This document shows positions 33,881 through 46,039 of a DNA stretch of 64,000 nucleotides, one piece after another (the stretch's first letter is position 1; every line of letters begins with the position of its first letter). Under the pieces are notes generated by a model, which saw only the letters and a program-made list of their open reading frames with translations, was not told where the DNA came from and did not search any database. The translations under genes were made by a program, and so were the position numbers. This DNA is from Dugong dugon (taxonomy: Eukaryota > Chordata > Mammalia > Sirenia > Dugongidae): assembly GCA_030035585.1 (NCBI GenBank), contig CM057469.1, forward strand, positions 113,128,650 through 113,192,649, read 5' to 3'.

Positions 33881-34094
33881 AAATAGGCAATATCCTTGCA
33901 AGACTGTTACTATAAGGCTATTTTCCCCCCAAAAATGTTATGTGATGTTTTTATGTGATAATTTATATTGCAGAAGGGAATGCAGACTTGTGCAATTTCA
34001 GAAGAGAGAGTTAAAAAAATAAATTCTGGGACACTTAGAGATGTGTTTCATAGAAATGATAGCATTCACGATACAAATGAGACAGAGAAGGGTG

Positions 34095-34945
34095 TTCTTT
34101 CACTTTTTCTCCCCTGCCCCCACAAAGAGGTATAAGTGAAATACATTAAGTTGTACATGTTTTAAGTCTTCCATTTGATCGGTTTTGATGTATTTATATC
34201 ACCACCGTCAAGAAAATGACCATTTCCATTGCCCCCAAATGTTTTCTCATGTCCTTTTGCAATCCATCTTTCCTTCTATATTCACTCACAGGTAGTGACT
34301 AATTTGTTTTCTGTCACTGTAGATTAGCCTGCACTTTCTAGAGTTTTATATACATGGTCTAATACAGTATGCACTCATTTTTACCTTACTTCTTTCACCC
34401 AGCATGATTTTGAAACTTACCTGTGTTATTGCATATATCAATCCCTTGGTCTTTTTTTTGTCACTAAGTAGCATTCTATTGTATGGATATACCACAATTT
34501 GCTTATCTGTTCACCCACTGAAGGGCATTTGGTTTATTTCCAGTTTTTGATTAAACTGCTATGACCATTGCATGCAAGTATGTCTGCAGACATATGTTTT
34601 CTTTTCTCTTGGGTAATTACCTAAGAGTGGAATCGCTGGGTGTTATAGAATACATTTGTTTAACTTATTATGAAACCAAGGAATCATTACCCAAAGTGGA
34701 TGTACCATTTTTCATACCTGCCAGCAATGTATGAGCATTCCAGCTACTTCATATCTTCACCAACACTGGGTCAGTTTTCTTCATTCCAATGGTTGTCTAG
34801 TTGTATTTCACTGTAATCTTAATGTACATTTCCCAAAAGACTAAGAATTTTCAGCATCTTTTCAGGCACTTATTGACCATTTGCATATCTCTTTTTATGA
34901 AATATCTATTCACATCATTCACCTGTTTATTGGGGTTCTTTGCTT
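34095..34945 (-). repeat. Old L1 3' part (L1M type)
   Basis: Antisense 3'UTR start (AGGTATAAGTGAAATAC), then the ORF2 C-terminal region. ACTTCTTTCACCCAGCATG, TTTGCTTATCTGTTCACCC, GAGTGGAATCGCTGGGTG and ACCTGCCAGCAATGTATGAG are the familiar antisense blocks (SQ..K, VNRQ, IPLLGI, WW of ORF2). Diverged and without any long frame. Confidence 0.85.
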
Positions 34946-34959
34946 TTCAAATGTGAAGT

Positions 34960-35940
34960 TGTAATGATTATTTCAGATTTTATTTATTTTGTTGTTGTTG
35001 TTGAGAATATAAAAAGCAAAACACTCACCAATTCAACAATTTCTACATGTACCATGTAGTCGCATTGATTATGTTCTTCAAGTTGTGCAACCATTCGCAC
35101 CCTCCTTTTCTGAATTATTTCTCCCCCATTGACATAAATTCACTGCCCCCTAAGGTTCCTATCTAATATTTCAAGTTTCTGTTGTCACTTTAATCCCCTA
35201 TATATAATTCTTAAAAAAACATAATGCTCAAGGCAAACATTCTTTACTAGTTAAACTAAATTATTGTTTAGTTTTAAGAAGACTTCAGGGGATATTTTCA
35301 GTATAAAGTTTAAAGATTATCTCAGGGCAATAGTTTCAGGGGTTCATCCAACCTTCATAACTCCAGGAAGTCTGGAGTTCATGAGAATTTGAAATTCTGT
35401 TCTCCATTTTCCCGCTTTTGTTCAGGATTCTTCTATGGAATCTTTCATCAAAATGTTCTGTGATGGTAGCCATGCACCATCCAGTTCTTCTGGTCTCATG
35501 GCAAAGGAGGCAGCTGTTCATGGTAGCAATTAGCTACACATTCCATATTCTCCTTCTATTCCTGACTCTTCTTCTTCCTCTGCTGCTCCAGGCAAATGGA
35601 GACCAGTTGCTGTGCCTTGGATGGCCATGTGCAAGTTTTTAAGACCCCAGGCACTAAACATCAAACTAGGAGGTAGAATAGAAGCACTAATCATGTTATT
35701 AGGCAAATTAACTGGATGTCCCATGAAACCATGACCTTAAACCTCCAAACCAAGAAATGAAATCCCGTGAGGTGTTTGGTTAGAGATAAGCAGCCTCAGA
35801 AGCTACTTTTGTTGTTGTTGTTGTTATAAATACATCTATCACACAACTATTTCCAATTCAACTTTTTACAGGTGTACAACTTATTGACAGCAATTACAGT
35901 AGTTAGCTGTGTAACTCTACCCTTAATCAATGTTATGTAA
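34960..35940 (-). repeat. L1 3'UTR fragment
   Basis: Antisense L1 3'UTR modules: CACCAATTCAACAATTTC, CAGGGGTTCATCCAACC, GGTAGCCATGCACCATCCAG, TAAGACCCCAGGCACTAAAC. The CACCATCCAGTTCTTCTGG block is shared with the L1 3' ends at 39564-40096 and 58892-60075. Confidence 0.8.
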
Positions 35941-36389
35941 TTTTTTTTTAATATGCTCTGGCTATACATCTTTTGCTTGATATATGTGTTGTGTGTTTTT
36001 TGATTTTTAATAACACCATTTGAATAAAGGCTTAAAAAAAGACTTGTGGGAAAAGTAAATCTAGAAGTAACCCATTCCAAGTTGGTTACTAAGGAATAGC
36101 TTCACAAGAGAATATTCTCTGAGGAAGGAATATAGAAGGAAATAGAGATTCAAGACACAGAACCAAGTACAAAGCTTCCATGTTCTTGGAATCTATGGTT
36201 CTATTGGAAAGTGGAGATATTGTTAAAGGTAATTGTATCAATTTATCAATAAATCAATATACAGTGGGATTATTTGTTTCACAGTGATTTAAACTGTATA
36301 TTTTCCTGAGTTTAACTTTAGACAAAAGAGAAAAAAAATAGATCCAAAATCATTATGAAGAAAAGTTCTTTTGAAATAAGGGAAATATT

Positions 36390-37072
36390 TTTTTTTTTTA
36401 ATATATTTTATTGTACTTCAGGTGAAAGCTTACAGAGCAAATAGTTTCTCATGAAATAGTAGTACACATGTTGTTCTATAACATTGGTTAACAACCCCAC
36501 AACGTATTAAGCCTCTAAATTCTCAACCTTTTTTTTTTTTTTTTTATGAAAATTACAGATGGCCAAAGATACACCGTTTCAAAAATTTCTACATTCACAG
36601 TTCAGTGACATTGACTACGCTCTTCCAACTGTGCTGTTATTCTCACTTAAGATGAAGGCTTACAGAACAAAATAGTTTTTCATTTAACAGTTACTACACA
36701 TGTTGCCCTATGACAATGGTTAACAATCTCACAGCACATCAAGAATATCCTTACTCCACCTTGTGTTCCCTATCACCAGGGGGCTTCCTTGTCCCCTTCT
36801 GTCTTCTGGACCTTGTCAGTGGACTATTGTACCTCTTTAGTCTCATTTGTTTATTTATTTATTTATTTATTTATTTATTTTATTTTATTTAAACACCATT
36901 TCAAAACTTTTTACTTACACATTTAAGTGATATTGACTATGCTCTTCCAATTGTGCTGCCATTCTCGCCCAAGATGAAGGCTTACAGAACAAAACAGCCT
37001 CCCATTTAATAGTTACTACAAATGTTGCCCTATAGCAGTGGTCAACAATCTCACAATACATCGACAGTGTCC
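36390..37072 (-). mobile_element. L1 3'-end insertion with perfect 19-bp TSD, repeated module
   Basis: TTGAAATAAGGGAAATATT lies at 36371-36389 and 37073-37091 without a mismatch. The insert is L1 3'UTR only (minus strand, T-run at left). It holds module A (about 36415-36530), module B (about 36645-36760), a (TTTA)n tract at 36849-36891, and a second copy of module B (about 36960-37072). The second B copy is closer to the 3'UTR of the L1 at 58892 than the first is. The TSD makes this the youngest-looking L1 event in the window. Confidence 0.93.
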
Positions 37073-37091
37073 TTGAAATAAGGGAAATATT

Positions 37092-37699
37092 AATCTGAAG
37101 ATGGAAAGATCACAGATCAATCCAGAATGATCGACTGTGATACATGGACTGGAAAATTATTAAATTTCTAGGGTAAGAGAGCCATGTTTATGTATTTAGG
37201 CACAAAGACATGTTATCTGCATGGGTGAAAAATTTCTGGCTGACTTCAGACTTCTTCTCAACATAAATGCCAGAAGACAAAGGAACAATGCCTATAAAAT
37301 TGTGTGGAAAATAAATGTGACGCAGTAACAATTCATCCAGCTTAGATGTGATTCAAGTATGAAAGCAATGGACAGACATCATCGATCATTACACAACTCA
37401 GGAATATTCCAGTTAGTCACTCTTAGAATGTTTTTTCAATGACCAAATACAGCTAAGTGTTGTATTAAAACGCAAAACCTACAAAAGGGGAAACTGTGAT
37501 CAAGAGAATGATAATGAGAATTCTTTTAATTTAGGCATAGGATTAAGACTAAGCACATGTGAGAACTGGCTCTACAGAATAAAATACAATTGTACTATGC
37601 CTATAAAATGAAAACATAGTAATAAAGGCAATGTTTGTCAGGAGAGGAAAGTCTTTGGGAGGGAGTAAGAGAGTGCCGATGTCCTCATCTTTCATGATA
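37092..37699. other. No gene; possible L1 ORF1/HAL1-like relic
   Basis: CCAGAAGACAAAGGAACAATG near 37270 weakly recalls the ARR-W block of L1/HAL1 ORF1. Too diverged to call. Confidence 0.3.
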
Positions 37700-37870
37700 C
37701 CTAACCAATATATACTTCATACCTATGAGTAGTACTATAAAATTTTTGTCTTCAAGCATCTTACATTCTAGTGAAAGAAGACAGACAGAAAATACATTAA
37801 AATATAAATAAATTATTTCAGTTAGTGGTAAGTTACTTTAAGAAATCAAATAAGATAAAGAGCAAGAATC
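37700..37870 (-). repeat. L2 LINE 3' end fragment
   Basis: TTCAAGCATCTTACATTCTAG, GACAGACAGAAAATAC and AAATTATTTCAGTTAGTGG keep the antisense L2 order. Confidence 0.75.
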
Positions 37871-39554
37871 CTGGGAAGGAAGAGATAAATTAGCCAGAGT
37901 GTCAGGGATTTACTGTCTACATTTCTCCCTGCCCATAAAAACTCTTTTATAAGTCTTTCCTTTCTGCTAAACATGCTATACTGTCACTGAGAACTTTAAG
38001 TCCAAATCACGGATTTCATCTTGTACTTTTTTATCTTTATTAAGCATGGTTTGTTTGTGAGAGGAAATGGATATTTCTTTTCCATATAAATTGGTTTTTT
38101 GTAAGGAAAATAAGTTCGAAGCCTGCAATTGAGAAGGTTTTGAGCTCAAATGTCCTATACTTGAACCAGTTTCATATTCATAAAAGATTCTGTTCTAAAT
38201 TAAAAAGTGGCAAATAGAAGCAGAATGACAGAGAAAATGTTTATCTTAGGATATGTTCTAAATAGCAAAACAATCATTTTACAGTAAAAACTTACATCGG
38301 CCATTATGAAATGTTTTATCTTTTTCTTTGCTAAACAACTTAGAGTTGATGCCTCATGGATAGGGTCATGCAGTAAAACTGAGGTTGAATAAAAATGCCA
38401 GGTATTTCCATATACTTTATATTCTATATTTGTGATCTGGACAAAGCCAGGTAACTGTATCTAACAAAAGAAAAGTAAATAAATAAAGCATAGACTTTGA
38501 GATAAACCTGGGCTTAGGAACAAAGTTTTATCCCTAAATCTTAAGCTGTTAGAAGTTAACATTATCCTATTAAAAAGCTTAAAATCAAAATAAAATATAA
38601 GTTTACAGATAAAAATAATTTTGTTGTTCCTGGATACCATTGCAGGAAAATTAAATTAAAAAAAAAAAAAAAAGCACAGTATGTTAAGAATTAATTTTTG
38701 TGAAGGAGGCACTAATCAAAAAAAGTCTCAGTAAGTGGGACACGGAAAACTTGAGAAAAAAATTCTGAGCGACTTAGTTAGTCCCTTTGGATTCCAAAAG
38801 TGGTGGTAAGGTAGCAGAATATTTATAGATACCATTTACATTCTGTCTGGATGGATTTTTATGGAAGTTTTACAGGGCTGGTCCTACAAATAATCAGAAA
38901 TTATTTGTACCAGTTGGTAAGGAAATGAGTAGTCAAAAATAATTTGTTAACACTGTTGAGGTTATGGATAGTCAATAAACATTGCTTCTATTTTCTGTCA
39001 AGTTTGGAGCCAACTGATAGAAAGATGGAGATAGACTAATGGGAATCAACCAAATGGGCTTGTTAATACTTTCTCCTCCCCATTGATCCTCATCTCTCAG
39101 TCCAGAACTTGGGACCTCACATCTGAGAGAAAATTTGGATTTCAGAAGAGACGCATTGACCCAGGACCTGAGTTAAGAAGAGAGGAAAGAAGACTGAATC
39201 ACTAGTGCTTAAGGCCTTTCAATGGGCTAGATTCAACCAGTTAAGAAGTATAAACTAACGGCTGTTACCTCTCAAACAGGTAACTCGCTTATTTTCTGTG
39301 AGCAGGAGCAAGGAGTATGAAAGGCAAAGAGGTCATCTTAACCTGCACCAGGCAACATGTGGAATAATAAGTGTTTCCCCTCATAACAAATATATTTCCC
39401 ATATATTTTACAGTCCAACAAGTTTAATTTAAAAACTTTATTTGAAAACATTGTATGTATTTATATTAATATCTTAGTTATCAAAATACATGCTCCACAC
39501 ACATACGCACACACATACTTTCTTACTAAAGTAATTTTTAAAAGAAAATTGTAA
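37871..39554. other. 1.7 kb without recognised gene or repeat
   Basis: AT-rich with an A-run at about 38658-38675. No long open frame. Confidence 0.5.
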
Positions 39555-39563
39555 GACAAATCT

Positions 39564-40096
39564 TTTTTGTGTGTGATTTAGGTGAAAATTTACAGAGCAA
39601 ATTAGTTTCTCAGTCAAAAATTTATACAAAAATTGTTTCATGGCATTGGCTACAATTCCACATTTTGTCAACACTCTCCTTTCCCTTTCCTCCCCGGGTT
39701 CACCATGTCCATTTCCCTGTCCCCTCCCTCCTCCTCATCTTTGTTCCTGGACCAGTGTTGCCCATTTGATCTCATATACTTGATTGATCTAACAAGCTGT
39801 TCCTCACATGTGTTATTGTCTCATAGGCCTGTCTAATCTTTGGCTGAAAGGTGAACTTCAGGAGTAGCTCAAGTCTGAGTTAGAAGCGTGTCAGGGGGCA
39901 TAGTCTCTGGGTGTCCTCCAGTCTGTCAGACCAGTAAGTCTGGTCTTTTTTATGAATTTGATTATTTGTTCTACATTTTTCTCCTGCTCTGTCCGGGATC
40001 CTCTGCTGTAATCCCAGTCAGAGCAATCTGTAGTCGTAGCTGGACACCGTCTAGTTCTTCTGGTCTCATGGTAATGTAGGCTGTGGTTCATGTGGT
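39564..40096 (-). mobile_element. L1 3'UTR insertion
   Basis: Antisense 3'UTR: T-run and TTTAGGTGAAAATTTACAGAG at left, then CAGTAAGTCTGGTC, CTCCTGCTCTGTCCGGGATC and GTCTAGTTCTTCTGGTC. The same blocks occur in the 3'UTR of the full L1 at 22889-23847. GACAAATCT (39555-39563) and GAGAAATCT (40097-40105) are a likely TSD with one mismatch. Confidence 0.85.
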
Positions 40097-40224
40097 GAGA
40101 AATCTATCTCAATTGGCAACATTTAAAGAAAAAGTTATATAGAAATGTATATGAAAACAAGAAAGTAAAGAATAGCTGTGCAATGTGGGTATGTCAGATA
40201 GTCCAACAGAATCTTGGTCAAGTT

Positions 40225-40290
40225 TTATTCTGTCTATGGTATGAGTCAGAATCGACTTGACAGCAAAGAGATAGGTTTCTTTGGTCTGTT
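40225..40290 (+). repeat. AfroSINE tail fragment
   Basis: TTCTGTCTATGGTATGAGTC, AGAATCGACTTGACAGC and a T/G-rich tail. Confidence 0.7.
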
Positions 40291-40775
40291 GGTGTTGGTT
40301 CAGTTCAGAACAATACTTTTTTCATAATGTGACTTTTTTTTTTTTATTGTAACCACTGCTCATCTGTCGGTTGCACAGCAGGGGCTTGCATGTTGCTGTA
40401 ATGCTGGAAGCTATGCCACCAATATTTCAAATCCCAGCAGGGTCACCAATGGTGGACATGTTTTAGCAGAGTTTCCAGATTAAGACAGAAAAGGAAGAAG
40501 GCTCTGACAATGTACTTCTGAAAAAAATTGGCCACTGGAAACCTTATGATTAAGAACATAATAGTGTCTGATATAGTGCCAGTAGATGAGCCCCTCAGGT
40601 TGGAAGGCAATCAAAAAACGAATGGAGAAGAGCTGCCTCCCTAAGCAGAATTGACCTTAACTATGTGGATGGAGTAAAGCTTTCAGGACCTTCATTTCTG
40701 TTTATGGCACAAATCAAAATGAGAAGAAAGAGCTGCAAATATCCATTAATAATCAGAACATGAAATGTACGAAGT

Positions 40776-41228
40776 ATGAATCTAGGTAAATTGGAAGTTG
40801 TCAAAAATGACAACTATAATGGGAATGACAGCTTAAAGAGGAATAGCATCACATTCATTATCAAAAAGAATATTTCAAGATCTATCATGAAGTACAACAC
40901 TGTCAGTGATAGGATAATATCCATATACCTACAAGGAAGAACAGTTAATACGACTATTATTCAAATTTATGCACAAACCAGTAAGGCCAAAGGTGAAGAA
41001 ATTGAGGATTTTTACCAACTTCTGCAGTCTGAAATTGATCAAATGTGCAATCAGGATGCATTGATAGGTACTGGTGATTGGAATTCAAAAGTTGGAAACA
41101 AAGAAGAAGGCTCAGTAGCTGAAAAATATGGCCTTTGTGATAAAAATGATGTAGGAGATTGCATGATAGAATTTTGCAAGACCAATGACTTCATCATTGC
41201 AACTACCATTTTTCAACAACGTAAATAG
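40776..41228 (+). pseudogene. RTE endonuclease with active-site deletion
   Basis: Open from MNLGKLEVVKND. Compared with the minus-strand copy at 1176-1655, about 90 nt are missing at 40808-40822, removing the ISEL/GELRW segment with the catalytic Glu. The rest is well kept: NDSLKRNSITFIIKK, IIQIYAQTSKAKGEE, LLQSEIDQMCNQDALI and TGDWNSKVGNKEEG (catalytic Asp/Asn). The frame continues as NDFIIATTIFQQ before a stop. The family enzyme nicks target DNA; this one could not. Confidence 0.88.
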
Positions 41229-42356
41229 CAACTATACAAGTGGCTCTTACCAAATGAAATACACAGGAATCAAATCGAATACATCTGTGGAAAGAGACTA
41301 TGGAGAAACTCAATATCACCTGTTAGAAAAAAGCCAGCGGCCGATTGCAAAACAGACCATAAATTGCTCATATGCAACTTTAAGTCGAAGCTGCAAGAAA
41401 TTAAAACAAGTTCATGAGAACCAAAGTATAAGCTTGAGTATATCTCCTCAGAATTTGGAGACCATGTCAAAGATAGATTTGACGCATTGAACACTAATGA
41501 CCGAAGACCAGACAAGCTGTGGGATGGCATCAAGGATATCATACATGAAGAAAGCAAAAGATCATTAAAAAGACAGAAAAGAAAGAAAATACCAAAACGG
41601 ATGTCAAAAGAGGCTCTGAAACTTGCTTTCTGAAGTTGAGTAGCTAAAGTGAAAAGAAGAAATGATGAAATAAAAGAACTGAACAGAAGATTTCAAAGGG
41701 TGGCTCGAGAAGACAAAGCGAAGTATTATAATGAAATGTGTAAAGACCTGGAGTAGGAAAACCAAAAGGGAAGAGCACAGTTGACACTTCTTAAGCTGAG
41801 AGAAATGATGAAAAAATTCAAACCTCTAGTTTCATTATTGAAGGATTCTATGGGCAAAATATTGAATCACACAGGAAGCATCAAAAGAAGATGAAAGGAA
41901 CAGACTCACTGTATCAAAAAGAATTGGTTGAAGTTCAACCATTTCAGGTGGTAGCATATGATAAAGAACTGATAGTATTGAAGGAAGAAGCACAAGCTGA
42001 CCTGAAGGCATTGGTGAAAAACAACGTTCCAGTAACTGACAAATTCCAATCGAGATGTCTCAACAAACAGATGCAAAACTGGAAGCACTCACTCATCTAT
42101 GCCAAGAAATTTGGAAGACAGTTACCTGGTCAACTGACTGGAAGAGATCCATATTTATGTCCATTCCAAAGAAAGGTGATCCAACCAAATGTGGAAATTG
42201 TCAAAAATATCATTAAAATCACAAGCAAGTACAATTTTGCCGAATATCATTCAAAGGTGGTTGCAGCAGTACATTGACAGGAAACTGCCAGAAATTCAAG
42301 CCTGATTCAGAAGAGAACGTGGAACAAGGGCTATCATCCCCGATGTCAGATGGATC

Positions 42357-42821
42357 TTGCCTGAAAGCAGAGAATACCAGAAATATGTTTACCTGTGTAT
42401 TCTTGACTATGCAAAGGCATTTGACTGTGTGGATCATAACAAATTATGGATAACATTGCGAAGAATGGGCATTTCAGAACATTTAATTGAACTCATGAGG
42501 AACCTGTACATAGACCAAGAGGCAGTCCTTGGAACACAGCAAGCGGATACTGTGTGGTTTAAAGTTAGGAAAGATGTGCCAGGGTTGTATCATTTCATTA
42601 TACTTATTCAATCTGTATGCCAAGAAGATGGACTTTATGAAGAACAGAGCATCAGGATTGGAAGAAGACTAATTAGCAACCTTCGATATGCAGATGACAC
42701 AGTCTTGCTTGCTGAAAGTGAAGAGGACTTGAAGCACTTACTGATGAAGATCAAAGATTACAGCCTTCCGTGTGGAGTACACCTCAGCATAAAGAAAACC
42801 AAAATACAACTGGACCAATAA
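42357..42821 (+). pseudogene. RTE reverse transcriptase core
   Basis: A 154-codon open stretch holds LDYAKAFDCVDHNKLW (motif A with its Asp), RRMGISEHLIELMRNLY, and IGRRLISNLRYADDTVLLA (motif C YADD, 42687-42698), then SEEDLKHLLMKIKDYSL. The segment between (about 42570-42640) is shortened, so the GVRQGC motif B is lost. The enzyme would copy RTE, and by inference AfroSINE, RNA at nicked chromosomal sites. Frame breaks lie on both sides. Confidence 0.9.
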
Positions 42822-43465
42822 GCAACATCATGACAAACAGAGAAAAGATTGACATTGTCAAGAGTTTCATTTTACTTGGATCCACAATCAACAATCAGCC
42901 AAGCAGCAGTCAAGAAATCAAAGGAGGTATTGCATTGTGCCAATGTGCTGCAAAAGACTTCTTTAAAGTGTTAAAAAGCAAAGATGTCACCTTGAGGAAT
43001 AAGGTGCACCGGACCCAAGCTATGGTATTTTCAAAAGCCTCATATGCATGAGAAAGATGGACAACGAATAAGGAAGACCAAAGAAGAATTGATGTCTTTG
43101 AATTATGGTGTTGGCAAAGAATATTGAATATAATGTGGACTGCCAGAAGAAAGAACAAATCTGTCTCGTAAAAAGTACAGCTAGAATGCTCTTTGGAAGC
43201 TAGGATGGAGAAACTTTCTCTCAAGTACTTTGGACATGTTATCGGGAGGGACCAGTCCTGGAAAAGGACATCATACTTGGTAAAGTAGGGGGTCCGTGAA
43301 AAAGAGGAGGACCCTCAATGCGATGGATTGACACAGTGGCTGCCACAATGGGCTCAATCACAGCAAAGATTGTGAAGATGGCGCAGAACCAGGAAGTCTT
43401 TCCTTCTGCTGTATGTAGTTTCACTATGAGCTGGTACAGACTCAAAGGTGCCTAACATCAATAAT

Positions 43466-44157
43466 ACATAATAATTAAATATCTTGTGAACAGAAAATCA
43501 TAAACAAGAAATGACCGTTCATTCTGATGTTATTAATATATGAGCCACTGAAAAAGTCGATGCTGTAATCTTTATAAGCCTAAGCAACATAATTGATTGG
43601 ATCTACTCAATTTTGGGAGTGTGTTAAACTGAATGCTTAAAAATTGAGCGTATTATGTTTTCCAATAACAGACTTTTTTTTTTTCATAGAGGCATTTGTT
43701 GAACTAAACTTTGTCAACTTTCAGAGGCAGTATTGACACTAGTTCACCAAATTTCTTTAAGATGTTGGGTTTGCTTGAGGAATCGCAGGAGCCTGGAGGG
43801 TAGAGGGCACTAAGGTCATAACCTGCAGTCAGAGACAAGTGTCAAGTACCTAATATCATAAGGTAATGGGAGACAAAATGTGGCAACAGTCATAAAGGCT
43901 GTTTGAACAAAAAGTGTCTCTCTTGCTTGAGGCTGAATTTAACGGGTTCAACTGCATTTACATTTGCACTGCATTGTTTCAAGGGGCATAAAAGGAATCT
44001 AAAGTGCTAATTGAATCCCTTCAGAGTGGGGAACATCTATGAAATGATCAGGAATGAAATTTGATAACAATAAATGATCAGTAATGAAAGTTGAATCAAT
44101 AATGAAAGTTGACATGCTTTCGGTTGAGCCATGCTTTTGGTTTCCAAAGTAATTTCT
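43466..44157. other. No gene or repeat recognised
   Basis: AT-rich; a T-run at about 43674-43684. Confidence 0.5.
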
Positions 44158-44262
44158 TATATATATATACATATATATATAAAAGAGATACATACACACA
44201 TACATACATGCATATGTATATAAGTGTGTGTGTATATGTATATATGCATACACACACATAAG
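44158..44262. repeat. TA/CA microsatellite compound
   Basis: Blocks of TATATA, CATACA, GTGTGTGTG and CACACACA, followed by an A-run (44263-44279) that leads into an AfroSINE tail. Confidence 0.88.
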
Positions 44263-44278
44263 AAAAAAAAAAAAAAAA

Positions 44279-44482
44279 ACAACCATTGCAGTCCAGTCAA
44301 TTCCGACTCATAGCAACCCTATAGGACAGAGTAGAACATAGAACGGCCCGATAGTGTTTCCAGGACTGTAATCTTTTCAGAAGCAGACTGCCACATCTTT
44401 CTCACACAGAGTGGCTAGTGGGTTAGAACCACTGACCTCTCAGTTAGCAGCTGAACGCTTAATCACTGTGCGGCCAGGGCCC
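44279..44482 (-). repeat. AfroSINE, long form, next to microsatellite
   Basis: Full copy with central block GGACTGTAATC ... GAAGCAGAC and head CCAGGGCCCTT at right. The right flank is again TA/TGCA simple sequence. Confidence 0.92.
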
Positions 44483-45432
44483 TTAGGTACATGCATGCAT
44501 GTACATATATGTTTATGTATATACATTTAATATTTTCATAGTTACTGGACCTGTGTTTGCTATTTAGTCTGTCCTTCATACATATGTAATAGAAAATATA
44601 TGAATAAATGAATGACTGAATATTAAATAATATCAATATCTGTCCATGTACTACTCTATAGGAAAGAATAAAGTAAGGATTAAAAAAAAAAAAACTCAAT
44701 ATACATTTTGTCTAAAAGTACAACAAATTGTTTGTTTTCAGTGGATGCATGAATGAACAATTCCAACTGCAAGTGGCCCCATCTGTTCTTGAAAATTCTG
44801 GACAAATACACTCTCCCTGATGGTTCATTAACTATAGTCTCTTCTCTCATAGATCCCAAACCAATTGGTCATGTCCAGCTAGTTAAGTCTTTTATCACAC
44901 AGTGGTTCATGTACATCTCATTGCTAAAAGAGTTAAAACATTTATTATTTACAGTGTTCAGCAGTGTACTTAGTTTAATTCCAAAGTTCCTTAGAAGTAG
45001 GACCACTTATTTTGTCCAGGTGCTTCCCTTGCAAACAGCCTTTTATCAATTTTTACTGCTCTCTTTGCTGGAGATCATGGTACAGTTCTAAGCAATAACC
45101 TGACCAGCCATCATGGGGAGATGAGGGATGCTTACTGACAGTATCGTGATTTCAAAGCTTGGGAATGAGTTCTGAGGATTTTGGTCATTGCTTTGGAGTG
45201 TAATCAACAAGTCACAAATGCAAGGGCTTATTCAACCTCGGTTTCAAGTTTATATTTTCCTGGGAAGTGTGTGCCTTTTAATTGTTTCCTTTTTATTACA
45301 CAATTATTGAGCTTTTATTGTAGAAAATATTATAAATACAATTAAGCCCCAAATTTTGGAATTGGGTACAAATGGTTGAGATAATAATTACGGAACATCA
45401 AAATAGCTCATTAAAATTCTCTTCATATGTAG
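44483..45432. other. No gene recognised
   Basis: AT-rich with an A-run at about 44680-44695. A 112-codon frame at 44753-45091 has no recognisable domain and no supporting splice or polyA context; judged chance. Confidence 0.45.
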
Positions 45433-45892
45433 ATTCTTTATTAGTTCCTAAGGCTGCAGTAACAAAGTAACACAAACTGTGTGGTTTAAAACAACAGAAA
45501 TATATTGTCTCACAATTCTGGAGCATAGAAGCCCAAAATCAAGTGCCAACAGGGCTGTGCTCTTTCTGAAGGCTCTGGGATAAGGGTCTTTGCATTTTCC
45601 CAGCTTCTAGTGGTTCCTGGCAACCCTTGGCATTCCTTAGCTTGTAGACACATCACCCTAATTTCTGTCTCCACCTTCAAGTCACCACCTTCTCTCTGTG
45701 TGTTTCTTCTTTTTTTTTTATAAGAATGCTATTCAGATTGCATTAGGGCCCACTCTACTCCAGCAAGATTTCAAGCTAACTTAAATGATCATATCTTCAA
45801 AAATCCTATTTCCAAATAAGGTGACATTCACAGGAACCGTGGTGTAGGACTTCAACATGTCTTCTGGAGGTACACAACTGAATCCATTATGT
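45433..45892 (-). mobile_element. MLT1 solo LTR fossil
   Basis: Antisense MLT1: TTAGTTCCTAAGGCTGCAG, AACAACAGAAATATATTG, CTCTTTCTGAAGGCTCTGG, CCCTATTT-like block, and ACACAACTGAATCC at the right. About 460 bp, no internal region, mammal-wide age (roughly 100 million years by family). Confidence 0.92.
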
Positions 45893-46039
45893 AATTATAG
45901 ACATAGAGAGAGAGAGATACCAATTTAAAGATAAAGGTAGAAATATAGAGACACAGATATGGATAGATACATGGCTAAGTTATTCTCTCATCTCCTCAGT
46001 GCTAGATTTGATTATTTTTCCATTATTTGTCATCATAAA

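Larger units (their letters stand above)
40340..43465 (+). mobile_element. Nearly full-length RTE (BovB-like) LINE
   Basis: It has the family 5'UTR (GCATGTTGCTGTAATGCTGG, GATGAGCCCCTCAGGTTGG, AAGCTTTCAGGACCTTC), endonuclease (about 40750-41230), a basic linker, RT (about 42140-42830) and 3' region ending AGGTGCCTAACATCAATAAT. About 3.1 kb, close to the expected size. Part of the endonuclease is deleted (see its entry) and frames shift several times, so it is dead. It may have been capable of mobilising AfroSINEs when intact; that is inference from the shared tail. Confidence 0.93.

Noticed and set aside
35418-35724. Overlapping frames of 64-74 codons with hydrophobic stretches
   Set aside because: Part of an L1 3'UTR fragment, which is non-coding.
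44753-45091. 112-codon frame outside recognised repeats
   Set aside because: No domain, no good splice sites or nearby polyA/promoter evidence, and AT-rich composition typical of chance frames.
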